Part shown: one piece after another, positions 27,425 through 35,561 of the stretch | Layout of the letters: every line of letters starts with the position of its first letter | How positions within the stretch are numbered: position 1 is the first letter of the stretch | DNA from: Bacilli bacterium | GTDB lineage: Bacteria; Bacillota_I; Bacilli_A; RF39; UBA660 | DNA length: 63,955 nt | Direction of reading: 5' to 3' | Assembly: GCA_016283935.1 (NCBI GenBank) | Contig: JAEENX010000003.1 | Span: forward strand, 1 to 63,955 | Notes under the pieces: model-generated | What the model was told of the DNA's origin: nothing | Databases searched by the model: none | What the model saw: only the letters and a program-made list of their open reading frames with translations | Translations under genes and position numbers: made by a program

Positions 27425-28336
27425 TTAGTTTAAAGATGCTAATAATTCATCTTTTTTCATTGTAGAGAAACCTTTAACTCCAGCTTCTTTAGCCATAGCT
27501 CTTAATTCAGCTACAGTCTTATCAGTTAAATCGTTTTCAGCTTTAACTTCTTCAACTTTTTCTACTTTAGCTTCTTTTTTAGCTTCTTTAGCTACTTTAA
27601 CTTCTTTTTCTTGTCTTTCTGGTTTTTCTACTTCAGTTGAATAATCAACCATTTCTAATCCTTTAGCTTCGCAGATAGCGTTAGTTAAAACACCTAAGAT
27701 AACTTTTACTGATCTAACAGCATCATCGTTACCTGGGATAACATAATCAACTAAATCAGGATCACAGTTAGTATCAACTAATCCGAATACAGGAATTCTT
27801 AACTTTCTAGCTTCTCTAATAGCATTGATTTCTTTATTTGGATCAACAACGATTAAAGCGTTAGGAAGTTTATCCATTTTACGAATACCACATAATACTT
27901 TATTTAATTTATCGTATTCTTTCTTTAATCCGATAACTTCTTTCTTTGGAAGTACATCGAACATTCCGTTTGATTCCATTTTTTCAATTTCATCTAATCT
28001 TCTAATTCTAGTTCTGATAGTTCTGTAGTTAGTTAATGTTCCACCTAACCATCTAGAAGTTACATAGAAAGATTCAGATCTTGCAGCTTCTTCTTGTGAA
28101 GCTTCAATTGCTTGTTTTTTAGTTCCAACGAATAAGAAAGAACCTCCGTTTTCAGCAATCTTTTTTACTTCTTCGTATGCTTTTTCTAAGCATGCAGCAG
28201 TTTTTTCAAGATCGATAATATAAATATCATCTCTTGAAGTGAAGATGTATTCCTTCATTTTAGGATTCCATCTCTTAGTTTGATGTCCGAATTGAACACC
28301 TGCTTCTAATAAATTACTCATAGAAACAACAGCCAT
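27425..28336 (-). CDS. rpsB: 30S ribosomal protein S2 with Rho_N/SAP-like C-terminal extension
   Basis: 303 residues; typical S2 is about 240-260. Residues 1-240 are standard S2: [28 protein letters not shown] and [33 protein letters not shown]. From about 241 there is a Lys/Glu/Val-rich linker. The last 35 residues ([20 protein letters not shown], then [14 protein letters not shown]) resemble the Rho N-terminal/HeH (SAP-like) helix-extended-loop-helix nucleic-acid-binding module. This is read from motif similarity. AAAGGAGAG precedes the ATG, and a long structured leader lies upstream. Confidence 0.96.
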   Translation of the reverse strand: MAVVSMSNLLEAGVQFGHQTKRWNPKMKEYIFTSRDDIYIIDLEKTAACLEKAYEEVKKIAENGGSFLFVGTKKQAIEASQEEAARSESFYVTSRWLGGTLTNYRTIRTRIRRLDEIEKMESNGMFDVLPKKEVIGLKKEYDKLNKVLCGIRKMDKLPNALIVVDPNKEINAIREARKLRIPVFGLVDTNCDPDLVDYVIPGNDDAVRSVKVILGVLTNAICEAKGLEMVDYSTEVEKPERQEKEVKVAKEAKKEAKVEKVEEVKAENDLTDKTVAELRAMAKEAGVKGFSTMKKDELLASLN

Positions 28337-28452
28337 ATTTTCACTCTCCTTTTGTTATTCATCCACATATCCAAGACATCACCAACACATCTTATATGGC
28401 CACATGGCATGTCCTCTAGATATATGTGCTTATTAACCCTCATTCGAAGGCC
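28337..28452 (-). promoter_or_regulatory. Structured rpsB leader, possible autoregulatory RNA
   Basis: About 115 untranslated bases, much longer than other 5' UTRs here. Nested pairing is visible: CACATAT (28422-28428, minus strand) with ATATGTG (28364-28370), GACAT (28409-28413) with ATGTC (28375-28379), and an inner GCCATGTGGC hairpin (28399-28408). A nested stem ahead of rpsB suggests feedback control by S2, as known for the unrelated leader of gammaproteobacteria. No match to a named motif is claimed. Confidence 0.6.
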
Positions 28453-28458
28453 GTTAAT

Positions 28459-28487
28459 AATATAACAAAAAATCAAAAAAATATCAA
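28459..28487 (-). promoter_or_regulatory. Promoter of rpsB-tsf
   Basis: TTGATA (28482-28487), 17-base A/T-rich spacer, TATATT (28459-28464) on the minus strand. Predicted start is near 28452. The inverted repeat TTATTAAC...GTTAATAA (28430-28460) overlaps the start site. Confidence 0.8.
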
Positions 28488-28489
28488 TA

Positions 28490-28510
28490 AAAAACACGCA
28501 TTTTATGCGT
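28490..28510 (-). terminator. Terminator of the M29 aminopeptidase gene
   Basis: ACGCAT (28496-28501) and ATGCGT (28505-28510), with T6 on the minus side, 12 bases after the stop. Confidence 0.8.
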
Positions 28511-28521
28511 ATTTTTATATA

Positions 28522-29721
28522 TTAAATATTAAAGTTTCCATCTTTAAATATTTCTATTTCTTTACCATCTTTAGTAATACCGATTATCGATAAATCCTTA
28601 GTACCAATCATAAAATCTACATGTTGTTTAGATACATTAACACCATTATTTGATAATTCTTGTTGAGACATATCATCTCCACCCTCTAAACATTCAGAAA
28701 AACCACATCCTAAGGCTAAATGACATGATGCATTTTCATCATATAAAGTCTCATAAAATAATGTATTACTTAAACTTATTTTAGAATCATAAGGTACTAA
28801 TGCACATTCTCCTAAATAATGAGCTTGTTCATCAGTTTCAATAATACTTTTTAATGTTTCCATTTCTAACTCTGAATCAGCATGATATTCAATTGCTCTA
28901 CCCTCATGAAATCTAACATAGAAATTATCTATTAATATATTGTTATACAATAATGGTTTACTAGAATATACTATTCCTTCTGTTTTCTTCCAATTAGGAG
29001 AAGTAAATATTTCATATGTAGGCATATTAACGATTACACCATATTTAGAAGTTCCACTACTCCATATATTTTTATCATTTAATTCAATTGTAAGATCAGT
29101 TCCTAATGAATTAGTATATTTTAATTTTTTAAATTCATATGCATTTAATATCTTAGTTCTATCATCTAATTGATCTAAAAACTTTAGCCAATTTTCATAA
29201 GCAAAATTATCATCTACCATACATATATCTAATATAAGATTCCACATATCATTTAACGATAATCCTACTTGTTTAGCCCAGGCTTCATTTGGACATCCTG
29301 CAATAACCCAATTAACTTCCATTCTTTCATATAAGTCTTGAAAATACTCTCTTGTTCTTCTTGTATGTAATCTTTGTAATTTAATCTTATTTGGATCAAC
29401 ATCATTCATTAAATTAGGAATTGGGCTTTCTAAAAATATAAATGCTGCATCTAACTTAGCATATTTATTATAAATAGATGCATCAAACATAGGATGCTTA
29501 TAAATATCTTCTATATCATATTTTTTTAATATATCATGTTTTTTATCCATATCAATAGAATCTATATATACTTCTTTTATATTATAATCATCAGACATTT
29601 CATTTAATAAATTCATAAAATCGTTACAAATACTAGGTCCTGATATTACTAAATACTTCTTTTCATTTAATTTAATACACTCAAGTAATAACTTAGCATA
29701 TTCTCTTATCTTATCTTCCAT
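28522..29721 (-). CDS. M29-family aminopeptidase
   Basis: 399 residues, the usual length of AmpS/PepS/aminopeptidase T. This cytoplasmic metal-dependent enzyme removes N-terminal residues from peptides. The C-terminal metal-binding half is clear: RFHEGRAIEYHA, HYLGECALVPYDSKIS, LFYETLYDENASCHLALG and KQHVDFMIG, containing the Glu, His and Asp ligands of the family. The N-terminal domain is a Rossmann-like fold. It starts with AGAGGTG before the ATG and has its own promoter behind the upstream lipoprotein gene. Confidence 0.93.
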   Translation of the reverse strand: MEDKIREYAKLLLECIKLNEKKYLVISGPSICNDFMNLLNEMSDDYNIKEVYIDSIDMDKKHDILKKYDIEDIYKHPMFDASIYNKYAKLDAAFIFLESPIPNLMNDVDPNKIKLQRLHTRRTREYFQDLYERMEVNWVIAGCPNEAWAKQVGLSLNDMWNLILDICMVDDNFAYENWLKFLDQLDDRTKILNAYEFKKLKYTNSLGTDLTIELNDKNIWSSGTSKYGVIVNMPTYEIFTSPNWKKTEGIVYSSKPLLYNNILIDNFYVRFHEGRAIEYHADSELEMETLKSIIETDEQAHYLGECALVPYDSKISLSNTLFYETLYDENASCHLALGCGFSECLEGGDDMSQQELSNNGVNVSKQHVDFMIGTKDLSIIGITKDGKEIEIFKDGNFNI

Positions 29722-29776
29722 TTTAACACCTCTTTTAGCCTATATAAGACACGTTATTATCTTATACAACTATTTT

Positions 29777-29787
29777 ATTATAACATA
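29777..29787 (-). promoter_or_regulatory. Extended -10 promoter of the M29 gene
   Basis: TATGTTATAAT (minus strand), abutting the T-tract of the lipoprotein terminator, 55 bases upstream of the ATG. Confidence 0.65.
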
Positions 29788-29814
29788 AAAAAACAAATAG
29801 ATTTCTATTTGTTT
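29784..29814 (-). terminator. Lipoprotein gene terminator overlapping the stop
   Basis: AAACAAATAGA (29791-29801) and TCTATTTGTTT (29804-29814). The TAG stop (29805-29807) lies in the stem. Confidence 0.9.
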
Positions 29815-30359
29815 TTATGTTGTTCTGCCAACTCAAATACTTCATTAGAATTATGTGCTATATAATCAGCATATAATAATTTTAATACTCTAGGTGATAT
29901 AGTATCATATGTTATATTTATTTCATCAGATAAGATATAATCACTATATTTATAATCATATATTTCATCTGAAACATTTTCTATATAATACATATCTTTA
30001 TCTTCTGTTAGAGTATATTCATGCTTATCTCCAACAGTAGGATTATCAATTGATACAGAATAAACATCACCAGTCATTTCATTAATATATTCAGTATAAC
30101 CATCATATTTAGCGTATCTTAAAAATCTAACATCATATTTATAATTTTCATCATTTTTATCAAATACTAAATATACTCCAACATTACTTAGATTATTAAT
30201 ATTTATTTGTTCTAATTGATTACCATCATCATCTACAAACATTGAATGATGGTCTTTATCTATTGGAGTAATAGCTACATCTCCATTTGAACATCCACAT
30301 AATAAAAACAATGGAATACTCATCATTGCTACATTTCTAACATTTTTAACTTTTAACAT
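29805..30359 (-). CDS. Unknown lipoprotein
   Basis: 184 residues. The N-terminus is a lipoprotein signal peptide: basic residues, hydrophobic stretch (VAMMSIPLFLLCG) and the lipobox LLCGC with the lipidated cysteine at about residue 23-24. The mature part is acidic and Tyr-rich with no recognised fold. Expected location: outer face of the cytoplasmic membrane. A GAAGGGG ribosome site precedes the ATG. The gene is monocistronic, between a terminator-promoter pair and the small basic protein gene. Confidence 0.85.
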   Translation of the reverse strand: MLKVKNVRNVAMMSIPLFLLCGCSNGDVAITPIDKDHHSMFVDDDGNQLEQININNLSNVGVYLVFDKNDENYKYDVRFLRYAKYDGYTEYINEMTGDVYSVSIDNPTVGDKHEYTLTEDKDMYYIENVSDEIYDYKYSDYILSDEINITYDTISPRVLKLLYADYIAHNSNEVFELAEQHKNK

Positions 30360-30420
30360 ATATATACCCCTTCTTAGTGCCTAATATAATAGCACTATAA
30401 TTGGTTTTAGTCAAAAATAA

Positions 30421-30440
30421 AAGAAGCTTAAATTAAGCTT
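30421..30440 (-). terminator. Terminator of the small basic protein gene
   Basis: GAAGCTTAA and TTAAGCTTC pair around one central base. The TAA stop (30433-30435) is in the stem, and a T-rich run follows. Confidence 0.85.
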
Positions 30441-30579
30441 CTTTAGCTGCTTTTTTAGCTGCTTCTTTTTTCTTTTTAGCATCAAACATTTTTTTGTTGA
30501 TTAATTTAACTTTAACACCACGGTCATAAGCGAATTGTTTCTTAACTCCGTCTGGTAAATTCTTTTTATAAGTTCTCAC
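30433..30579 (-). CDS. Small basic protein with a GTG start
   Basis: 48 residues beginning MRTYKKNLPDGVKKQFAYDR and ending in a Lys/Ala-rich helix (AKKKKEAAKKAAKEA). The start is GTG at 30579 with AAAGGAG nine bases upstream. It is very basic, suggesting RNA, DNA or ribosome binding, but I do not recognise the family. It has its own terminator built into the last codons, which supports it being a real gene rather than chance. Confidence 0.7.
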   Translation of the reverse strand: MRTYKKNLPDGVKKQFAYDRGVKVKLINKKMFDAKKKKEAAKKAAKEA

Positions 30580-30645
30580 AGTTATTCACTCCTTTGCATT
30601 GCTGTTTAATTATAACAAATAATAAATATTTAATCAAGAAAAATA

Positions 30646-31329
30646 TTAATTACTTACAATTATATCGTATGCAGTAGCATGAATATCTTTTCTTAAGTTC
30701 TTATTATCAATGTAAATATAACCAATTACATACTTTAAATTAGATACTAAATTAATATTTTCTTCATCTAATGTTAAATTACCAATAAAACATTCAGTAG
30801 TTTCATCTAATTCATCAATATCATCAGTAATATTATCGGAAGAAACATTTAATAAAGTAGCTATATCTTCATTTCTATCTCTATCAGATAATATTTCATT
30901 TAACATATCTTCTACTTCATTATTAAAACCTTTTACAGGCACTTTAATTTGATATAAGAATTCTAAATCTTCATTAGTTAGATCATCTTTTCTTTTTCTT
31001 ATATCATATAATCTAATTAAATTATTTACTTTTCCAATTTCATTATGGTTGCATTTAAATTTAGTTAATTGTTTTTTTAATTCATCTAAATATTCTTCTT
31101 CAATAGAGTTGTTTTCCCCATATCCAAATACACCATTTACTCTTTTACCATCATATAAGTAAATCATTAAATGAGGTTCTTCATTAACAAAATAAATATA
31201 AATATCATGAGAAACTAAAATATCATATAAATCCTTTACTGTTAATTGCCAAACATTATTATTTCTAATCTTTTGAAATACTTCTACTGGTTGACTTCCT
31301 TTTCTAAAACTAACCCATTCTCCTTGCAT
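30646..31329 (-). CDS. Unknown protein
   Basis: 227 residues, begins MQGEWVSFRKGSQPVEVFQK. Soluble, acidic, no signal peptide or membrane helix. The first 80 residues look alpha/beta (VWQLTVKDLYDILVSHDIYIYFV), with a helical, Asp-rich middle and a beta-rich end. No family recognised. Its start overlaps the end of the next upstream gene by 20 bases, so the two form a coupled pair. Confidence 0.75.
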   Translation of the reverse strand: MQGEWVSFRKGSQPVEVFQKIRNNNVWQLTVKDLYDILVSHDIYIYFVNEEPHLMIYLYDGKRVNGVFGYGENNSIEEEYLDELKKQLTKFKCNHNEIGKVNNLIRLYDIRKRKDDLTNEDLEFLYQIKVPVKGFNNEVEDMLNEILSDRDRNEDIATLLNVSSDNITDDIDELDETTECFIGNLTLDEENINLVSNLKYVIGYIYIDNKNLRKDIHATAYDIIVSN

Positions 31330-31789
31330 TTAACTCACTCCTTCTTAATTTATATTGTTTAATATCATCTACTTCTTCTTCAATTTCTATATCATTTCTA
31401 CTTGATAAAGGTTTATGTTCTTCATCAAAATGCTCATTTATATATTCAACCGCAACTTCTGCAGGTTGCATCCAATAAAAACATATATCAGCAAATTGCA
31501 TTTCTACATCTCTTATATCTTTATCTGTTACAGGTTTATTTAAAATAATAACATTACTAACTGATTCAAAATCTTCTACATCATCAATATTAACGTATTT
31601 AATTTCACCATTTAATAAATTTAAATATTTATGATGAGAATATCCATATTTATCTAATTTAATAAAATCCTTAACACATTCTTCTTTAAAAACAGTATCA
31701 ATAAATAAGTATGCATTCTCACCCACATGACACTTCATTAACGGATCCTTTGCCCACCAAGAAATGTCTCTTTTTATATGTCTCTCCAT
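31310..31789 (-). CDS. Unknown protein, partner of the 30646 gene
   Basis: 159 residues from ATG 31789 (MERHIKRDISWWAKDPLMK). Soluble, with aromatic-rich patches (SWWAKDP, CFYWMQPAEVAVEYI) and an acidic helical C-terminus. Not recognised. An earlier in-frame start (31837) falls in the promoter region (TTATATAAT), whereas GGTGAT is well placed for 31789. The overlap with the downstream gene implies the two proteins are made together and may interact. Confidence 0.7.
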   Translation of the reverse strand: MERHIKRDISWWAKDPLMKCHVGENAYLFIDTVFKEECVKDFIKLDKYGYSHHKYLNLLNGEIKYVNIDDVEDFESVSNVIILNKPVTDKDIRDVEMQFADICFYWMQPAEVAVEYINEHFDEEHKPLSSRNDIEIEEEVDDIKQYKLRRSELNARRMG

Positions 31790-31821
31790 CGTTGTATCAC
31801 CATATTTATTATATAACAAAA

Positions 31822-31849
31822 TAAAAAAGGAAATCAATGAAGATTTCCT
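31822..31849 (-). terminator. Terminator of the PASTA protein gene
   Basis: GGAAATC (31829-31835) and GATTTCC (31842-31848), T6 on the minus side. The TAG stop (31848-31850) overlaps the stem. Confidence 0.85.
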
Positions 31850-34800
31850 AGTTTATATTTATAATATATGGTCTTGAATCAGTACCAGATCCACCACTTA
31901 TTTCTGCATCTGCAGGTAAATAAATTGTTGGATATACAGTATATGCATTAGTTGTTGCTGTATTTCTGAATAAAGGACTTGATCTTGTTACATAATAGAA
32001 GTATTTCTTATCTGTTTCTGAGTAATCATCAGGATTATTCATAACATATGCATTTTGAGTTAAAGCATAACCAGAAGTCTTCATTAACCAAGAATTTCCA
32101 ATATTCTTTAAGTTATTTACTATTGTAGAAGATACATCAGTATCTGATGATGTATAAGCAATATCACTTATTGTTAACATACCAACTTTACCAGTATATG
32201 TATCAGTACTTGTTTTTTCATTATTAAATACATCACCGAATGAAGTATTCATTCCTGCTGAACCTACTTTCCAAATTACTGTTTCAGCTTTAGATGCAAA
32301 TGATTGAGTTTGTAATGTTTCTTTTAATGTACTACTTGTAAATGGTTTAACGTCTGGGTCAATTTGATATGTACCAGTCATTATTGAAGAACCACTTTGA
32401 ATACCAACAAGTTTTAATAATTTCTTATTTCCACTTGGAGTTTGTACATTGAATACACCAAGTATTCTGAAGTTAGCATTATATGCACCATTATTTAATG
32501 AAACATAGTTATTAGGTTCATTTACGAATCTAATATTTGTTCCATCTTTCTTACTTAAGTAAGTATTATAAGATCCACTTTCATATAATCCAGTAATAAT
32601 ATCTACTGCATTACCAGTACTATCAATCCAACGAGCCATTAATTTTTCACTCTTAGTTGGTTTAGTATCAGCGTTAAAGTGAACTCCATCAGCATTATAC
32701 CAACCAATAAATATATGTCCATCCCATACAGGTGTTGGAACGTTCTTAGCATACATCTTAATACTATTAGCAGGAACATTCTTAGTAATAACTTCACTAC
32801 CTTCAACCTTAGCTCCACAACCTTCACCATATTCACCACATGAATCTAATGTGAAGATATAATCACCAGGACTCCAATGAGTATAGTATTGAGTATCACT
32901 TTCAGGTGTTTGATTCTTATTAACTTGGCTACCACCTTCAGCTTCAGTATACCATGATACTTTAGCACCATCTTTATATACAGAAGGAAGTGTTCCAATT
33001 GGATCGCCCTTTTCAATATTTCTAATTAATTTATTCTTAGATTCGTTACATTCATTTCCTACTTCGGCACAACTTTCATCAGTTATTACTCCACCTTCAG
33101 TAGTATTAAATGTTAACTTAACACCAATATAAATCTTTATATTTGTTGCAACTTGATCAGTAGCTGCTTTACCAGCTCCAGAAACCATAGAACATTTAAT
33201 ATCATAATATCCAATTTCAGGTATTTGATCTAAGTTTGTAATTGGTTTATTTATTGATTGTCCATGTTCTCCATAGAAACATGTAACAGTTGATCCTGAT
33301 TTCATCTTCTTAACATATGATGGAATAGCATAACTTACACCAAATGGTGCTTTACCACTTACTCCAAGTTCAAATTCAGGATTATCATTATCAATCTTAG
33401 TAACAACAATTGAACTAGATGTTAATGTTTCTTCAATACCATTTACTCTAGCAATTACTTCATGATCCTTACCATCATCTTCGAATCTAATAGGATCCAT
33501 ATAAGTTTCCCAAGTTTCTCCATCATCAAGTGAATATTCATAATCTCCTAATCCACCATCTGGATATACAATAGAAACTTCTTTATAAGTACTCCATCCA
33601 TATTCATTTAAAACGAATTTTGGAGGATTTAATTCTTCAACTACACTATCAACAGTTAAGTAATTATTCTTTTCTTCTCCACCAGTCTTAGTGAATGAAG
33701 TTTCATAATTACCAGCTTCATCATAAACAATGAATGTATAAGTACCATTTTGCTTAATACCTATATGTTCATTATTAACTATTCTCATCTTACAATTATT
33801 AATTTCAGAAGTTGAGCATTCACTCATTTGATTAATTTGATCTGCTGATTTAGTACCTAAAGTATAGTACATTGTGAAATAACTAACATCACCAGTATCT
33901 TTATTATCAGATGCTTGTACTATTGCAGAAACTGTTTTCTTTTTACTTAAAAAATCACCATCAATTGTAAATGTTGGTTTAACATTATCATATTTATAGA
34001 ATGAAACAGTTTCAGTTATACCATTTCCTGCTTTATCCCAGAATCCAAATGTCCATACTCCTGTACATCTTTCTTCAGATTTATCTGTTCCACATAAAGC
34101 ATATTTTTTCTTAGTAGAAATATCTTTACCATCTGCTTTAACATCTTCAAGTGATTGATCGCCTTTAAGAACTTTAACTTTAACAGCGTCATTTGGATCA
34201 TATGTTAAGTAAGCATATGGATCATTGCTATATTTATCTGGTACTTCAATTTCAAATGAAGGAGGTGTAACATCTTCTCCTACTGGATCAACACCAATTT
34301 GTTGAGTAGTTCCACCAGATGAACCATTACCAGCATAAATTGTAATAGAACCAGTATTTCCAATAATAACATATTCACCAATAGCAATTGTATTACCATT
34401 ACCACTAATAAAGTATTCAACATTTTTAGCTCCATCAGCATATTTAATAACTGATGCATTACCTTTTGTATCAGTAACTCTAACAGCAGTATTACCATTT
34501 ACTTTACCAGTTTCAGTCTTAATACCAACTTGTTCTTCTTTACCTTTTTCAGAACCAGCTGGATTATCATTTTTCTTACCATCAACTGATTCTCCACTAC
34601 CATTTTGTTCTACATCTCCATCACAGTTAGTGTCACATTTTCCATCACCATCTGTATCAAGATTTGTATCTGGTATTCCATCACCATTTGTATCACAGTT
34701 TAATAAACAAACATTAGCTTGTGTTGGTTTCTTTTTATTATTTTCCATTATTTTAGAAATAGTACCTTTTCCTAATAATAAACCTACTAGTAAAACAGCA

Positions 34801-35027
34801 ACTAAAACTATAAAGAATGGATATGTTTTTCTCTTACTAACATAAATAGTAATAAGATCACCATAATTAACTTGAGTTCCAATTGGAGGTTCTGTTTTAA
34901 CAACTTTACCTTTTTCAGTATTGAAAGAATTAATTTCTTTTACTTGGTCGTATCTTAATCCCCAATCATCAAACTTGTTTCTTGTTTCTCTTAAAGATTT
35001 ACCTTTAACATCAGGAATTGTTATCAT
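31848..35027 (-). CDS. Large envelope protein: N-terminal PASTA, one membrane helix, repeat ectodomain
   Basis: 1059 residues. Residues 2-63 are a PASTA domain (IPDVKGKSLRETRNKFDDWG, VVKTEPPIGTQVNYGDLITIYVS). One membrane helix follows at about 70-88. Residues 119-140 have DTNGDGIPD and DTDGDGKCD calcium-type loops. Several Ig-like modules come next, then an InlB/Flg_new-type repeat (IFIGWYNADGVHFNADTKPT, LMARWID) and a C-terminal domain of about 220 residues. No LPXTG sorting motif. The PASTA domain precedes the only helix, so by usual topology it would be cytoplasmic, which is odd for a peptidoglycan-binding module. It is coupled to the upstream gene by TAATG. Confidence 0.85.
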   Translation of the reverse strand: MITIPDVKGKSLRETRNKFDDWGLRYDQVKEINSFNTEKGKVVKTEPPIGTQVNYGDLITIYVSKRKTYPFFIVLVAVLLVGLLLGKGTISKIMENNKKKPTQANVCLLNCDTNGDGIPDTNLDTDGDGKCDTNCDGDVEQNGSGESVDGKKNDNPAGSEKGKEEQVGIKTETGKVNGNTAVRVTDTKGNASVIKYADGAKNVEYFISGNGNTIAIGEYVIIGNTGSITIYAGNGSSGGTTQQIGVDPVGEDVTPPSFEIEVPDKYSNDPYAYLTYDPNDAVKVKVLKGDQSLEDVKADGKDISTKKKYALCGTDKSEERCTGVWTFGFWDKAGNGITETVSFYKYDNVKPTFTIDGDFLSKKKTVSAIVQASDNKDTGDVSYFTMYYTLGTKSADQINQMSECSTSEINNCKMRIVNNEHIGIKQNGTYTFIVYDEAGNYETSFTKTGGEEKNNYLTVDSVVEELNPPKFVLNEYGWSTYKEVSIVYPDGGLGDYEYSLDDGETWETYMDPIRFEDDGKDHEVIARVNGIEETLTSSSIVVTKIDNDNPEFELGVSGKAPFGVSYAIPSYVKKMKSGSTVTCFYGEHGQSINKPITNLDQIPEIGYYDIKCSMVSGAGKAATDQVATNIKIYIGVKLTFNTTEGGVITDESCAEVGNECNESKNKLIRNIEKGDPIGTLPSVYKDGAKVSWYTEAEGGSQVNKNQTPESDTQYYTHWSPGDYIFTLDSCGEYGEGCGAKVEGSEVITKNVPANSIKMYAKNVPTPVWDGHIFIGWYNADGVHFNADTKPTKSEKLMARWIDSTGNAVDIITGLYESGSYNTYLSKKDGTNIRFVNEPNNYVSLNNGAYNANFRILGVFNVQTPSGNKKLLKLVGIQSGSSIMTGTYQIDPDVKPFTSSTLKETLQTQSFASKAETVIWKVGSAGMNTSFGDVFNNEKTSTDTYTGKVGMLTISDIAYTSSDTDVSSTIVNNLKNIGNSWLMKTSGYALTQNAYVMNNPDDYSETDKKYFYYVTRSSPLFRNTATTNAYTVYPTIYLPADAEISGGSGTDSRPYIININ

Positions 35028-35449
35028 TATCCTTCACTCCCTTCGTTATCAGTAGTCTCTGTATTATAAGTAACATTATAATTAACCTTACAGTTTACTA
35101 ATTCAACATCAGTTACTGCTGTAACTTTAACTGTTTCACCAAGTTCAATACTTTGATTAACATATCCAGTTAAAGTAACCGATTTATTACCTTTACATCC
35201 AGATAAATTGATTTTTATACTCTTAACATTCTTAGTTTCTTTCTTAGTATATAAATCACCAGTAAAAGTATACATATCATTTTCATCCTTAGTTGGTGTA
35301 TTTGCAGTTATATATAAATCACCATCAATTTGAACATCTGATCCTGCTTTAGTTACATTGATAACAACAATTGTAGTAAATAGAACCATTATCAAAAATA
35401 TGCATGATATAATAGCTGTCTTTTTATTGTTTTTAATAAAATTTATCAT
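35027..35449 (-). CDS. Small membrane-anchored extracellular protein
   Basis: 140 residues. Basic N-terminus, membrane helix at about 11-33 (AIISCIFLIMVLFTTIVVINV), then a beta-rich domain with two cysteines (SGCKGN, VNCKVN) that could form a disulfide. No family recognised. Its stop and the start of the PASTA protein share one base (TAATG), so they are made as a pair and may act together at the envelope. GAAGTGA precedes the ATG. Confidence 0.78.
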   Translation of the reverse strand: MINFIKNNKKTAIISCIFLIMVLFTTIVVINVTKAGSDVQIDGDLYITANTPTKDENDMYTFTGDLYTKKETKNVKSIKINLSGCKGNKSVTLTGYVNQSIELGETVKVTAVTDVELVNCKVNYNVTYNTETTDNEGSEG

Positions 35450-35530
35450 ATTGTCACTTCCCTATAATACCTATACAATAATAATACTAAAAATAACAAA
35501 GTTTTACAATAAAAATGGTATATTTTTTAA

Positions 35531-35561
35531 TAAAAAAAGATAGTTTTTTTTACTATCTTTT
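35531..35561 (-). terminator. Terminator of the flavoprotein pair
   Basis: AAAGATAGT and ACTATCTTT around a T-rich loop, ending next to the stop codon at 35561, with T7 on the minus side. Confidence 0.85.

Noticed and set aside
28430-28460. Hairpin TTATTAAC/GTTAATAA as part of the rpsB leader RNA
   Set aside because: Its upstream arm overlaps the -10 box, so most of it would not be transcribed; kept only as a possible operator.
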